Assembly: GCA_011799875.1 (NCBI GenBank)
Contig: CM022297.1
Span: forward strand, 542,398,220-542,462,219
DNA: 64,000 nt
From: Thinopyrum elongatum
Taxonomy: Eukaryota > Streptophyta > Magnoliopsida > Poales > Poaceae
Direction of reading: 5' to 3'
The notes below the pieces were generated by a model, which did not search any database, was not told where the DNA came from, and saw nothing but the letters and a program-made list of their open reading frames with translations. Made by a program: the position numbers and the translations under genes. Each line of letters begins with the position of its first letter. The first letter of the stretch is position 1. This document shows positions 9,672 through 21,729 of this stretch, one piece after another.

Positions 9672-12600
9672 TGTGGACGCCCCCGGCTTCAATCGTACAC
9701 TAATCATGCACTCAAACGTGTACGATCAAGATATAGGGACTCACGGGAAGATAATCACAAACCCACACTCAAAACTATAAATAAGTTCATACAGCATCAT
9801 AATACAAGCCAGGGCCCACGAGGGGCTCGAATACAAATGCCGCTCGATCATAAGCTAGTCAGCGGAAGCAACACTATCTGTAGTACACATAGTTATAAAC
9901 AGTGCCCATAAGATGCTACACAAACAGGGATACAACAGATCGAACAGGGCAGGCCCTTCCTGCCTGGGATCCTCCTACTAACTCCTGGTCCCCGTCGGCG
10001 TCCTGGGCCGTAGATAGGCTCCGCTCCGCCTGGTGGGTAGTAGTCGTCGAAGTTGCGTCTGGCTCCTGGGCTCCAGCATCTGGTTGCGACAGAACCAGCA
10101 AAAGGGAAAGGTGGGAAAAGGAGGGGAAAGCCACCGTGAGTACTCATCCAAAGTACTCGCAAGCAGGATCTAACTACATATGCATGGTATATTGTAAAGA
10201 GGCAATATCGGTGGACTGAACTGCAGATGCCAGAATAAAGAGGGGATAGCTAGTCCTGTCGAAGCTACGCTTCCTGGCAAGCCTCCATCTTGAAGCAATA
10301 GAAAGAGTAGTTGGAAGTTAACCCAGCAACAACGTATAGCATAATCCTACCCCGTCCGATCCTCTCATCGCCACCATGCGAGAGAGCGACCACCGGTTTT
10401 ATACCTGTCACTTGATAAGGGTGTGTTTATTATTAAGTATCCATTTCTAGTTGTCCATAGGTCGGAATACACCCCACTCCGGGTCGTCCTTTTACCGAGG
10501 GACACGGCTATTCGAATAGATAAACTTTTCCCTGCAGGGTGGCAGCCCACATATTCGCCCAACACGCTCGCTCCCCTTTGCCGGACACACTTTTCCCTGG
10601 GTCATGCCCGGCCTCGGAAGATCCCACCGTCGCCAGGCCCCACCTAGGCTCAACATAGAGGTTCGAGCACGCCGGACTAATCCTAAGGCACACCCTGGGG
10701 TCTGGGCCCATCGCGCCCAGTGCGCTCCCCTGCACGTTGCTACGCGGCCGCGAGCAGACCTAGCAACCCACAAACGATCACGGCGGTTACGTTATCGCGT
10801 TTCCAACAAACGCGCTCGCCGCTCAGTCGCGCTCTGTACTTCAAGGAAGCTTCAGCCTGATACCCACGACGCCCGGAAATCCCATAACACTTCTTACTAC
10901 CTCGACCCTCCCGCTTAGTGTTAGTGCGTATAGGCCAGTGGGCCAGACTCAGATCAAATTATCCAATCTCTGTTAACGTTTATATGAAGTAAACGCGAAA
11001 ACGCCGACCAGGGCCTGGCCCACCGTCCTCCTAGGTGTCTCAACCTGCCCTGTCGCTCCGCCACAACAAAGATCCACTCAAAGGGCCGTTGGGACAAAGG
11101 TCCTTTCAGCCCCCAATCCGTGAATCACTCTCGGGTACTTCTCGAGCCCGACCCGACTTTAGTCCCATCTGTATATATGCATATATGTGTAGTATACCAC
11201 CCGTGATCACCTTCCCGATGATCACGGCCCGATAGTATAGGCAAGGAGACTGACAAGAATGCAGGGCCAATGATGACAAACTAGCATCCTACCTACAGGC
11301 ATTTAGGATTGCAGTAAGGTACACAACATACACAACAATGAACAGGCCTATTGCAAGCAGAATAGAATTAACCGAAGCAGTAACAATGCTACAACTACTC
11401 TAATGCAAGCAGTATAGAGAAGAATAGGCGATATTGGTGATCAAGGGGGGGGCTTGCCTGGTTGCTCTGGCAAGTAGGGGTCGTCAACAACGTAGTCGGT
11501 CGGGGCACCGCAGCTGCGTCGGTCTCGTAGTCTACCGAAGAGAAGAGGGGGAAGAAACAGTAAACACTAACAGCTTAATGCAACAAGGGATGCATGACAT
11601 GTCTAAACGCAGGGCCAGGGTGATATACAGCCTAACTAAGACGATTTAGTTATTTAGGATTTATTCGGATTTATTTATTAGGGTTTGGACACTATTCATT
11701 TATCGAAATCGGTCTAATTGTTCAACGATTTTATAGCTGCGGGCATCTGACGGGAATACGAGGATGTATTCGGGTTCGTATCGTCGTTCTGAGCAAGTTT
11801 TCATGTATAAAATATTTTTCATCGGAGTTACGGTTTTAAAAGATTATTTTCTAAAGTTTTTTATTTAATTCTGAAATTTTTAATTATTATTAATTCAACA
11901 TTACCGAAACAGTATATTGTTGACTTCAGCATGACATCATGCTGACGTCAGCAGTTAATTAAGTTTTATTCCTAATTACTGTTTATTAAAAACACTAATT
12001 TAGTTAATTAGATTAACCTAATCAGATAATTTAAACTAATTAATTATAATTAATTATTTTAATTATTTTTAATTATTTATTTATTTCCTATTTTCTAAAA
12101 CTGTTTCTGGGCCGTGGGCCCCATTCGTCAGCGTCCACTGGGGTTCGGGCCCACTGGGCAGTGGCCCAGGGGCGGACACGTCCGGGGCGTGCCCCTTTCG
12201 GGACCGGAACATGTCCGGTGCCCAAAGGGGACGCACGGCGGTCGGCGGGTCGGGCGCCGGCGAGGCCACGGGGCCGAGGCGGGGCGGCGGCTCGGTGCTG
12301 GAGCGGCCGCGGGCGGCGGTCGCGCGAGGCGAACGGGGGGGGGGGCGGAGCGGGCGTTGGCGGCGAGGACAGCCGCGGGCCCGCGCGACCGAGGGCAGTG
12401 TGGCGGCGCGCGGTCGCGTGCGGCAGAGCGCTGCGATGCTGCCGTGTGCGCGCGGACCCGGCGCGAGCAGAGAGGGGGAGAGGCCCAGGCCCTCACCCGT
12501 GATCCGTAACGGGGCAGCGGGGGTCGGGGTGGTCTACGGGGACGACGGCGATGGGGAGGCAGGCCGGCGGGGACAAGGCGGCGACGTAGACGAGCAGACC

Positions 12601-13421
12601 GGCGAGGGAGCGCGGGCCTCCGGGCGGCGGCGTCCAACGGCGACGGCAGGCGCGCGTCGGCCAGCGACCGAGGCGACGGTCCGTTTCCCGCGATCCCGAT
12701 CCGATCTGGATCGGGAGGTGGGGGCTGACGAGGGGAGGCGGCGACGGGGGCGGGTCCGGCGAGCGGCGTCGGCGACGGGACGGACGGATCGGGAGATCCC
12801 GATCCAATGGGGGGGGGAGGAAAAGCGAGGGGGAGGGGGGTCGGGGTAGGGCTAGGGTTTCGGTCTCCTGGGGGAGGCCATAAGTAGGCCGCCGGCTGGG
12901 CCCTGGTGGCTTTGCTGGGCCGAGGCCCAGTTCGGGGGGGGGGGGGTTCCCCTGTAACCTTTCTGTTTCTTTTTTCCTTTTCTTTATTCTCTTTTCTCTA
13001 CTGTTAAATGTTTAGGCCTCAAATGGTTTTTGTAAAAAGTGTGACCTATTTCATAAATACCAGTGCATTATCCCCTAACACCTAAAATTAGTTTGGACAA
13101 AACATAATTCCATATTTATTTCAGATTTAACAAATGGTTATTAAATATTATCTTTATCCACTGTTTGAGGTTGTTCGAGTCACCTATACAATTCCAATGA
13201 TGTTGGTTTCAATTTTAGAATAGCCTCTGGGATATTTGTTATTTATCTGACATTTTAGTTTCTATGTTGGACAACTTTTATATTCCACTTTCATTTAAAT
13301 TTGAACTTGGCTTAGGATTTGAAATGCAATATGATGCTAATGATGATTATGCACTATTAATCATGATGACATGGCCTCATCAAAAGGGTGATCTCTGTAG
13401 CTTAATACAGGGGGTGTTACA
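9672..13421 (-). mobile_element. Gypsy 5' LTR, full length (3.75 kb)
   Basis: The plus strand begins TGTGGACGCCCCCGG next to the primer site and ends GGGGGTGTTACA, so both edges carry the TG/CA ends expected of an LTR. The content is heterogeneous: mixed sequence to 11640, an AT-rich block 11640-12100, a strongly GC-rich block 12110-12950 with long G runs, and a moderately AT-rich block to the end. None of the long frames in the GC-rich block looks like protein. The copy at 2495-5523 differs from this one by many small indels, so the exact sequence of both should be treated with caution. Confidence 0.7.
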
Positions 13422-13426
13422 GGCCG

Positions 13427-15625
13427 CCCCCGATTCCCAGCTTCACGGGCAGCAACTCGCACAACGCGCCGGCGGCGGCATTGGTGTCTCCGGCGTCGGC
13501 GCCGGCATTGGAGCTTAATGCACCCGGGTGTGGGAAGAATACGCCGGCCGGCACCTCGGCAGCAAGCGGCCCCTCCGTGACTTGCACGCCCGCCGTTGGC
13601 GGTGCCTCGACATTAGCCGAGCTCAACGCCATCACGGTAACTAAGCCTCTCGGCCGATGATTTCATCTCCTTGCCTTTGACTGGGCATCCCTGACGCCTT
13701 ACATGTTTTCGCAGGGCGCCGCCGACGTTCCATGCACTCTCCTGCACTTCTTGGACGGCGAGTTGATCGATGTCGCCAAGGCCAGAATCGTTCAACCTGG
13801 CAACCGCGTGTTCCACGGTAATCCGATGCCACCAACCGTGTATAGGGTTCAACTGGTTCGGGTGCTGCGGGGCTGCGACGACTTGTTACCTCCGTATCGA
13901 CCCCCTGGGGCCGACAAAGATGATGTGATGACCCTCAGCGCCTGCATAAGCTGGTCCATGCTTTTGCCGAAGAGTCAGATTCGTTTGGGGGCGGGGGACA
14001 CCACCCCACAGACAACACCGCCAGTCTTGCCGGCGCCAAGCCATGGCAAGACCGCCGCAACGCTACCGCCGTCAGCTGATCCGGACATGCATATGGCACA
14101 GGATCCGGACAACGACGGCGGTACATTTACCAACGTCGATAAGTACTTCAACGAACATGGGTACGATGACGAATTCTTGGGGCCTCCATCTCAAGAACCC
14201 AACCCTGCAAAAGACGATCGCGATCTAGCTGGTACCGCGGAGAAACCCAATTGCAATAGGCGTCGTCTGGCGTTCAGTTCTCAGGAGACGCCTCCAGCTG
14301 CCGCCTTCACCGAGCCTCAGATAGCCGAGGTGCGAAATATTATCAGCCCCAACACACTCAAGAAGGTGGTCTCTGAGCAGAACTCGATCCCATTACAGCA
14401 GAAGAAGCAGAAGGGACGGAAAAGAAAGAATAACAAGGGTGCGAGCCAGCCGGCACCGAGTACGATCCGTGCTCAGGACGGGCCACCTTCACCTAAGGAT
14501 ATCTCGAGAAGGGTGCATGTGGCGGGTAGGCCGATGCTACCGACTAATCTGCTCAATGCTGCAACCGGTGCTATGCGGAGTCTGCATGACAGTGTTCTTT
14601 CTTTGGAGAAGCGGCGTCTCTCCGAGAATGATGTGGCATACCCAGTTTTCGTGGCCAAGGTGCCAGAGGGCAAGGGCTTTGTCGATAGCACCATCGGGGG
14701 TATGATCGTCCTGCGGTTTGATGACATCTTCGCTATGTTTAACCTTCATCCGCTGCACTACACCTTCATTCGACTATTTTCGCTGAGTATGGAGATGCGG
14801 ATCATTAGAGACAAGAACCCGGACATCGTGATAGTCGACCCCTTCTACATGCGTGCCAAGATCTTGGGCAGCGCTGGGGACCGGCAAGTCGCGAGTTCAT
14901 ACCTCGAAGGCGTCATTCTGGCAAACCCAGATAAGGATAACTTCCTCGTGCCATACTTTCCCGAGTAAGTCATCCCCTCACCGCCCCGTAACATATGATT
15001 TCTTAGATTTCGATCGTTCTTTTTTTTTCTAACATTCCGTGTTTTGTGCAGTGACACATATTGCACACTCATCCTCTTAAGCCCGAAATATTCCATGGCC
15101 ACGTATTTCGACTCGGACCGTCAGTCGAAGAAAGACTACACAAATATCAAGAAAGTTCTTGATGAAGCTCTTCTCGGCTACGCCAGATCTGGAGGCACCT
15201 TCAGCAGGCCAATTCGTAGGTACGGCAAGCACGTGTTCACCCACAATACGACGTTCCCCTGCGTCAAGCAGCCGCCTGGCGGTCAGAAGGATGGCTACTA
15301 CACCCTCCATCACATGCGGGCGATCGTACGGGACCATAATCACCTTCTGCTACCAAATAATCTCAAAGATTGGGCCGCACGCTTGTCGGCAATCCAGGAC
15401 GCGGACATCAGACAAGAATTCTTTCGCATCCAGTCGGAGTTTGCGGAAATCATCCATCAAGATGTCCTTCGTACCTCGGGGCAGTTCTACCTCAGATATC
15501 AACTGTCCAACAGTGAGATAGAAACAACGCTACAAATGCAGGCTGACAACGCCCACGATTTCATGACCATCACGAAAGACGGCGGCTTCATCCACGCTCC
15601 GGTCCCTGAGTCAAGTCGAAAGTAG
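13427..15625 (+). CDS. CACTA second ORF: DUF8039-like plus Ulp1-protease-like domain
   Basis: I propose three exons: before 13427 to 13636, 13715-14964 and 15052-15625. Each junction has GT-AG signals (GTAACT...GCAG and GTAAGT...GTGCAG), and the frame is kept across both. Exon 2 starts with a segment resembling DUF8039 of plant CACTA ORFs, then a Lys/Arg-rich stretch (QQKKQKGRKRKNNKG). From about LLNAATGAM onward it leads into a Ulp1/C48-like fold: FLVPYFPDDTYCTLILLSPK, the conserved Asp region ATYFDSD, and QPPGGQKDGYYTLHHM. The usual catalytic His-Trp is replaced by Thr-Tyr, and the usual Cys before GYY is Asp (codon 15290-15292), so protease activity is unlikely. Exon 1 is truncated at its 5' end by the gypsy LTR. 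Confidence 0.65.
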
Positions 15626-15812
15626 TGATGCTATGTAGTTCTGAAATATCGATTAGCTCACGTTGTAATTAAACTTTAATGAACTTGTATGTCTCTTTAG
15701 TTTGGACAGTCGTTCAACTTATATGTAATCAATGCTATTTATTAGTAGGACCATGAATCGTGCTATTAATGTGTTGCTTTTCTCTTCCGATCCTTTTGTT
15801 GCATACTTATAT

Positions 15813-16694
15813 CACTAGTAGAAAATGGGGCATCCATCTAAGCCTTTGGTACCGGTTCCCTCATTTGCACCGGTTTGGGGGCTCAGGCGGGCGAGGAGCT
15901 CTGGCACCGGTTTGGGAGGGGCTTTCGTACCGGTTCATGTTAGGAACCGGTACGAAAGGTCTTTGGCAAAAGAAAAAAGAAAATTAAAAAAACCCTTTGG
16001 CACCGGTTGGTACCACCAACCGGTACGAAAGGTCTTTTGTACCGGTTGGTGGTACCAACCGGTGCCAAAGGACCTCCCCCTGTGTTAACTTAGGCGCGCG
16101 AGGCCAACTGTGCCAAAAAACCAGCAGCGCCGCACACAGAGCCGAGCTCGCCGTCGCCCGCAGCTCCACGCGCCGCCGCCGTCGCCATCGCCCGCAGCTC
16201 CACGCGCCGCCGCCGTCGCCGTTGCCCGCAGCGCCACGCCACCGTCGCCCGCAGCAGCAGGGTCGCCATCGTCGCCGCGTCGCCCGCCGCTCCACCTCTC
16301 CCCGCGCCGGCAACCCGAGGTGAGGACCGCCCTCCTCTCCCTCCCTCGCATCGCCTCCCTTGCCTCGCCTCCCAGGCCGCCGCGCGCCTCGCCGGGAAAA
16401 GCCCGCGCGCGCGTCGACTGCCGCGCCGCGCTCGCTGGCGGCCTCCCCTCACGCACGCCCGCGGCCTGTTCGACGAAATGCCGCGCCGCGCCGCGGCCAT
16501 CTACCCCTGGTAGCCGCCGTGCGGAGGGTAGGCGCCGGCGGCATGGCCATAGCCGTGCTGCTGAACATGGCCGCCGCCGCGTGGAGGCCCCTTTAATACC
16601 GGTTCGTAAGGAACCGGTACGAAAGGGGGGGGGGGCTTTTGTACCGGATTTTTTATACCGGTTGCGCAACCGGTACGAAAGGCCCTCTTCTATG
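15813..16694 (+). mobile_element. Small nested CACTA-like element with GC-rich core
   Basis: The left terminus reads CACTAGTAGAAAATGGGGC at 15813, a standard CACTA end. Just inside are repeated inverted motifs built on ACCGGTT (for example 15848-16075 and 16595-16675), the subterminal repeats expected of such elements. The right end (GGCCCTCTTCTATG) matches the reverse complement of the left end but has lost the CTAG of the final TAGTG. No clear 3-bp target duplication remains. The core 16085-16560 is very GC-rich and looks like captured 5' gene sequence, but I recognise no protein in it. A copy with many indels lies at about 165-1160. Confidence 0.55.
16155..16240 (+). repeat. 34-bp tandem repeat, about 2.5 copies
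   Basis: Units start at 16155, 16189 and 16223, each opening with CGCCCGCAGC or TGCCCGCAGC. The period (34) is not a multiple of three. It lies in the GC-rich core of the nested CACTA element. Confidence 0.7.
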
Positions 16695-16994
16695 TTTCAT
16701 CGCGATGATGCTCATCGTGACCGCAGCTCTCTTCTATGTGATGGTAGTTTAGATGATCGATATCGACTTGTAATGTGAAGACAAACTCGCTACTCGCGGT
16801 CTCGAGACTTGTAATGTTCTAACTTTGTTCGGTATTTTGAATTCGGAGACTAATATGATGAATTGTATTCGGAGACTAATCTTCTATTGTATTCGATAAA
16901 TCTGCTGTTTATATGTTGTGCTGTCTATATTCTGTGCAGTAATATATTTTGTAACCTGTGCAAATATCAGAAAAGAAAAAAAAAATCCTAATAT

Positions 16995-17296
16995 TCATAC
17001 TAGTGGCGCATCATACTGCACTTTAGTGGCGCACTGCAATAAACACAATAGTGGCGCATTATCTAGAAGTGCGCCATTAGTAACCCAGAGCACAAGGTAA
17101 ATATGGCCCCCTAGGAGGCATAGTAATGGCGCACCGTTTGACATATTAATGACGCACTGCCAGGTGCGCCACTATTGTCTGGTATACTAATGACGCACCA
17201 GCGGACTGACGATTCCACCGTCCCATGCACACAACATAGTGCGCCATTAATGGCCAAAACAGATGCGCCACTAACAGGCCTTTTCCTAGTAGTGCT
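16995..17296 (+). repeat. CACTA subterminal repeats and 3' terminus
   Basis: At least eight short motifs of the form GTGGCGCAC, TGCGCCATTA or ATGACGCAC occur in both orientations over 300 bp, followed by the terminal GGCCTTTTCCTAGTAGTG. In En/Spm elements such arrays bind the element-encoded regulatory protein. That role here is inferred from the family. Confidence 0.65.
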
Positions 17297-19120
17297 CATG
17301 GCACCGCGTTTTTCTTTCCGACATTAGCATGTAAAATTATTTCTAGTAATATCATGGTTGTGTGCATGGGACGGTGGAATCGTCAGTCCGGAGTCGCATA
17401 AATCCCATGTCGTAGTTAAAGCTCACTTCTATGAGTGCTAGTGGCATGGGTGTGCTCATTCCTGGTGTACGTCCCTACCGCGTCCTAAACAACAGAGCAA
17501 AAGTGCAGTCTTATCTGCTACAACGGTATAGTGTGGATGTCCGTAGTGTGTGTCCCCACCGTATCCAAAACAAAAGGAGCAAAGTGTGTGCTTTGTTTCC
17601 GTGGCTAGGAAAGGATGTGCCGCGAGATCCTTCATAGCATCATGATTGTAGCTGACCTGGATTGCTCTTTACACATTTCTTGATATCTTGTATTCCCCGT
17701 GGGGAGTTTATTATCGTACTTGAGTGCTTAAGATGACCGTACACGCGCTAAAGAAGCCAGTGGTCAATAGTTAATTAGTAGTAGTAGTAGTGCTCTCTGT
17801 TTTGTTTATGTGCTCTTTCTTGCTATATCTTGTATCACAGATTGATGTGATTAACCGCATCACTCCCAAGCGCTGCTTTAGTCGGGAGATTCGGAGGATG
17901 CTAACATGTTTTGTACATGATCCAGAACAGAGAGAATTCTTTAGGTTATCCACCCCGTAACTTTTGCGTCAAGCAATTATACCGATCAGTTGCACACTGC
18001 TGCTTCTAAGCAGCTGAGTTATTGCATTGCATGGATAGATAGGGGCAGGTGCGGGGAGTGCCCTCAGCAAGATAACGGATGACGAAGTCATGGGAAAGCC
18101 CAGTATAACTTATATGGTAGTGAAAGTTCACGTCTAGTGTGTGTGTATATGTATTACGTTGTACGCGTCCCTACTACCCATTAAAAAAGGGTGAAACCAT
18201 AATTGCATATTTATTAACAATGTCTAATTGAAGTGAAATTGGTACCTTGGAACGAGCTACTTAAGTGGTTGAATAACGTTCATCTCATGGAGGTCGGAAC
18301 GAGTTTGATGGAAAACTTCTCATAACGGCATATTCTTGGTTAGATCTTAACTTGGAGTCAAGTAAATTAAGTGTTCGTATAAAAATTCACAATATTTTGT
18401 TGCTATTTATGCAAGGGTTTCATTTTCATAAAAATAAATAATCTGCAATGATAGCTTTGTGGTGCGATTGAGAACAAAATGACATCAGATTTTTCTTTAC
18501 CAATATTGATGATTATCATTATTTTCAGTAATGTTATAGTTGTATGTACGGTACGTCAGATCGCTGCACCGAAGTCCACGAAACCCTCTGTCCTAGTGAA
18601 AGCTCACGTATCATAGTTGTGAGCGCTAGTGGCACGAGTGGTGCTCGAACGTGGTGTGTGACCTTACCATGTCATAAACAATGGAGCAAAAGCGTGACGT
18701 GATCTACTACTGCAACAGAAGAGGGTGGGCTTATGTGGTGCGCGCCCCCACTCTATCCTAAGGGAAAAGAGCAAAAGCGTGAGCTTTGTTTCCGTGGCTA
18801 CGAAATGATCTGCCACGACATCGTAACTGATGCTGATTTGGATTGCTTTTTTACATATTTCTTGGTATGATCGGCATCTCCTCGTGGCCTGTGGGGAGCT
18901 TATTATAATACTTGAGTGCTTAAGATGAAAAGTAGTCAAGTGGGCGGTACTAAATCACACGGTGATTGATAGTTAGTAGCAGTAGTACCCTGTTTTATTT
19001 ATTTGCAGTTTGGTGGTATCTTGTAGCCAAGGTTCATCGGAAGCTGCTTGGCCGAGAGATTGGGAGGATCAGAGTGAGTTGTTTAGTTTATCCATCCTTT
19101 AAAGTTGTGCCAAGCAATTA
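17297..19120 (+). repeat. Ancient degenerate direct duplication in CACTA flank
   Basis: About 17330-17960 and about 18520-19120 are diverged direct repeats. Shared landmarks in the same order include GCTTTGTTTCCGTGGCTA, a TTTACATATTTCTTG-like segment, GTGGGGAG, ACTTGAGTGCTTAAGATGA, the GTTAGTAGTAGTA region, GAGATTCGGAGGAT-like sequence and GCCAAGCAATTA. No coding frame is shared, so I cannot say what the unit was. Confidence 0.55.
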
Positions 19121-20082
19121 GACCTCAGACTCAGAAGTGCACCAAAGTAAATAGTATGTTGGTCTCAGCGTACTCTTCCATAGAGATTTAGAACAGAGTT
19201 ACTTGTGTACTGGCTAATAACATCCTTATTATCACAAAAATAAACACTAGCAAATATCGTCTTTTGCAAATATCTTGCTCTAAACATAATGTTATTTTTA
19301 AATGATTCAGAGCAGAGTTAATATATTCCCCTGTGGAATATCTGCCCTTTAACCGTTTGACATAGTTGTTCTTTAAGACCTTCAGAAAAAGAGAACAAAT
19401 ACTAGTTTCTTAATGATTCATAAGAGAGTTGTCTGACTTTTCCTTCCAGTAAAGATGCAGCATGCAAGCAGTGCTCTTCTAGTCGATCATTCCCATTGGC
19501 CAACATATATGCTATGCATTTTTAGCGTTTGGTGTCATCACTCATCAGTGAATGGAGGAGGTGGATATGGTTTTGCCTATATATATGTAGCAGATTGTGC
19601 ACCACCCATGCATCACATCGGTGAGATATTATTCTTATTTGATAGTGTCATGTATAGTCAGCTATATCTTGTTGTTATTTCGTTGTACCTCGGTAATCCT
19701 CTGTGGAAAAATACGTTTTCTTCATCATGAAGACAAAGGCATGGTAAATCCATGTAGTCTGGGTGGCAGTGGCCTCCACACCTGCGTTGATATGCCCGAG
19801 GAAAGAAGAGGCAAATATCTTATTTAAGCACACATTATATAGTTATTTCATTTTTAAATGATCCACAAAAAGTTATTTGACTTATCTTTCCTATAAAGAT
19901 ACACCTAACAAATATCATACTTCTAATGAAATATTCCCAATGACTAATGCCATGCATTTGGTACCTCAAATGAGCAGAGCAGAGGATATGTTTCTGCTGA
20001 TATGTCCATGAATGGTTGTGTATCGGTTGCTAATATTTCGAATATAACTTGGCAATGTTGAACATTATGGACTTTAGCACAT
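19121..20082. other. AT-rich DNA, no gene recognised
   Basis: I see no gene. A weak internal similarity links 19430-19570 and 19875-20010: both have a CTTTCC...TAAAGAT-type start followed by CCAATGGC-like and ATGCATTT segments. This may be another old duplication. Confidence 0.3.
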
Positions 20083-20112
20083 ACTAGAAGTGTTTTCCGC
20101 GCTTCGCCGCGC
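20083..20112 (-). mobile_element. Possible Helitron 3' terminus
   Basis: The minus strand shows a GCGC-stem hairpin (20112-20099) followed after about 11 bases by CTAG and then T (20087-20083). A GC hairpin a few bases before CTRR with a following T is the Helitron 3' signature. No matching 5' TC end could be assigned. The motif is short, so a chance match is possible. Confidence 0.3.
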
Positions 20113-21726
20113 TGGTTTTTCCTCTGCACATGTCCGGCCACATTTGGACCATAATGCGGCAGGTCGGACCTAGGCCATCATCTGATAGACATAGCCTCCT
20201 ACTCCATCCGCTCCGCTCACCAGCCCATACAGATTATCTGTCATACATCTATTCGCACGACTGCTGCCTCTCCCCCTTCCCTGAACCCCGGCCACCCTCC
20301 CTTTCCGCTCCCTCCTCACTGGGATCCTCGTCCACAACGGCTCCTTCCATTGTTGGCTTCTCTAGACGGGCCATCGAATATCACAGCAACCCGGACCCTC
20401 CAAGACTGAGACTCCCGCCTCACTTCGTCGCTACAGGCGTCGCCCATGGTGTCCCAGGAGCAGCTCGTGCCCCATCCACGAGGCCTAGGGCCTCGGTTGA
20501 ATTCCAGGCGCTCGCGCTCGATGAAGCGGCAACCATGGCCAATGCACTCTCATTAACTTTGATTACGACACGCAAGCAACCAAAGGATACCATGAAGGAA
20601 GCAAATGGACATGATTGCACACAGTTGGGGCCACCCTTAGGAATATGACACTCACCAACTGACAGCTGGGCCACAGAAACCAGCCCGGAATCCCGTCTAC
20701 CATATGCCATATTATTGTTAGGTTCGTTTCTTTTCGGGAATTGCTGCTGGAATTAACAACCGATTTCCAGTTGCAGTCTCATTACACGTCATAAGCAATA
20801 TCTGCAGTCAAAACAGATAGCAACAATAATCTGCAATGCAATGCAAATTTTTTTTTTAATAAAAATCTGCAACGCAAACGACCGTGCTCTAAAAAGTACA
20901 AACAAAGTGAAGGTAGTCCTAGCAAAAGGTAAATCAGGAAACTGAAAAGGTGTAATAGAAGTATCAATATTTCTATCCATAATCATTCGATAAAAATCGT
21001 TTCTGGCAAGTTTAAAAAAAAAATCCAGTCTCCACGAGCTCTCAATACCGAATTGTACATTGCACCATGCTTCTGAATCTAAAATTTGATAGCATGCCAC
21101 AACATGTCTGAATTTTGCGAACTGTACATGAAAAGAATGCTCGTTGCCTGGGGTTGTTGCATTTGTCCATGTTCGTCGTCAAGTAACGTCCCTCTTAAAA
21201 TTAGTGGATTAGTTCACAACGGGAACCCTCCTGACTAAATGAGGCCAAACTGTTTCGAGAACAATCTGCCAGATCTGAAATTTGATAGCATCCCACAACA
21301 TCTCGGAATTTTGATAGCAGTCACACAAGATAAATTTTTGTGAACAGTATGCCGGTCCAGCTCAAGATAGAATTTGATACCTTGATAGGTGGCCTCTTTA
21401 ACTCAATATATGCACTGGAAACTAATGAAATAGGTCGCTCGGCCGGATCTTTACAATGAAGCATCCACAGAAACACCGAAGTCCTATATTTTCTTTGCAA
21501 GCTAAATCTGAGGAGCTCTAAACGAAATTAAAAAGAAATCTACACGGACTTGTGACAGTGCTCACATGTGACGGAAAAAATGAGGTGGCCTCAGCAACCA
21601 AGATAGCAAGGGGGGCCCACGACGATGGATTTGTACGGGCGCCCAAGCTGAAGCTTCCCAAGTTCTAGGGGCTCACCGCCGGCCACCCGAAAGCCCTCCA
21701 CAACCCTGCTTCGTGCCATCATATAC
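20113..21726. other. Gene-free DNA with a short direct repeat
   Basis: No gene is supported. The open frame over 20130-20648 has no recognisable domain and a low-complexity Ser/Pro composition. Diverged direct repeats of about 40 bp occur at 21073-21116 and 21271-21312, sharing AAATTTGATAGCAT and CACAACAT. Confidence 0.35.
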
Positions 21727-21729
21727 TAC

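Larger units (their letters stand above)
7790..13421 (-). mobile_element. Ty3/gypsy retrotransposon, 5' part (LTR, primer site, extra ORF, gag)
   Basis: On the minus strand this is a 5' LTR (13421 to 9672), a tRNA-iMet-type primer site (9668-9656), an ORF of unknown function and then a gag ORF that breaks off at about 7797. Protease, reverse transcriptase and the 3' LTR are absent, because the sequence switches to the duplicated CACTA block at 7790. The element inserted into exon 1 of the CACTA ORF, with its LTR edge at 13421/13422. No target duplication can be checked, since the far end is missing. Confidence 0.75.
13422..17296 (+). mobile_element. CACTA (En/Spm) transposon, 3' part
   Basis: From left to right: the CACTA second ORF in three exons, its 3' UTR, a nested smaller CACTA-like element (15813-16694), the rest of the 3' UTR, an array of GTGGCGCAC/GTGCGCCA subterminal repeats, and a terminus ending GGCCTTTTCCTAGTAGTG at 17296. 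TAGTG is the reverse complement of the diagnostic CACTA end. The 5' portion, including any TNP2 transposase, is not present, because the gypsy LTR cuts the first exon at 13421. Confidence 0.75.

Noticed and set aside
20130..20648. 172-codon open frame as a host gene
   Set aside because: No recognisable domain, Ser/Pro-rich low complexity, and no supporting splice or neighbour evidence.
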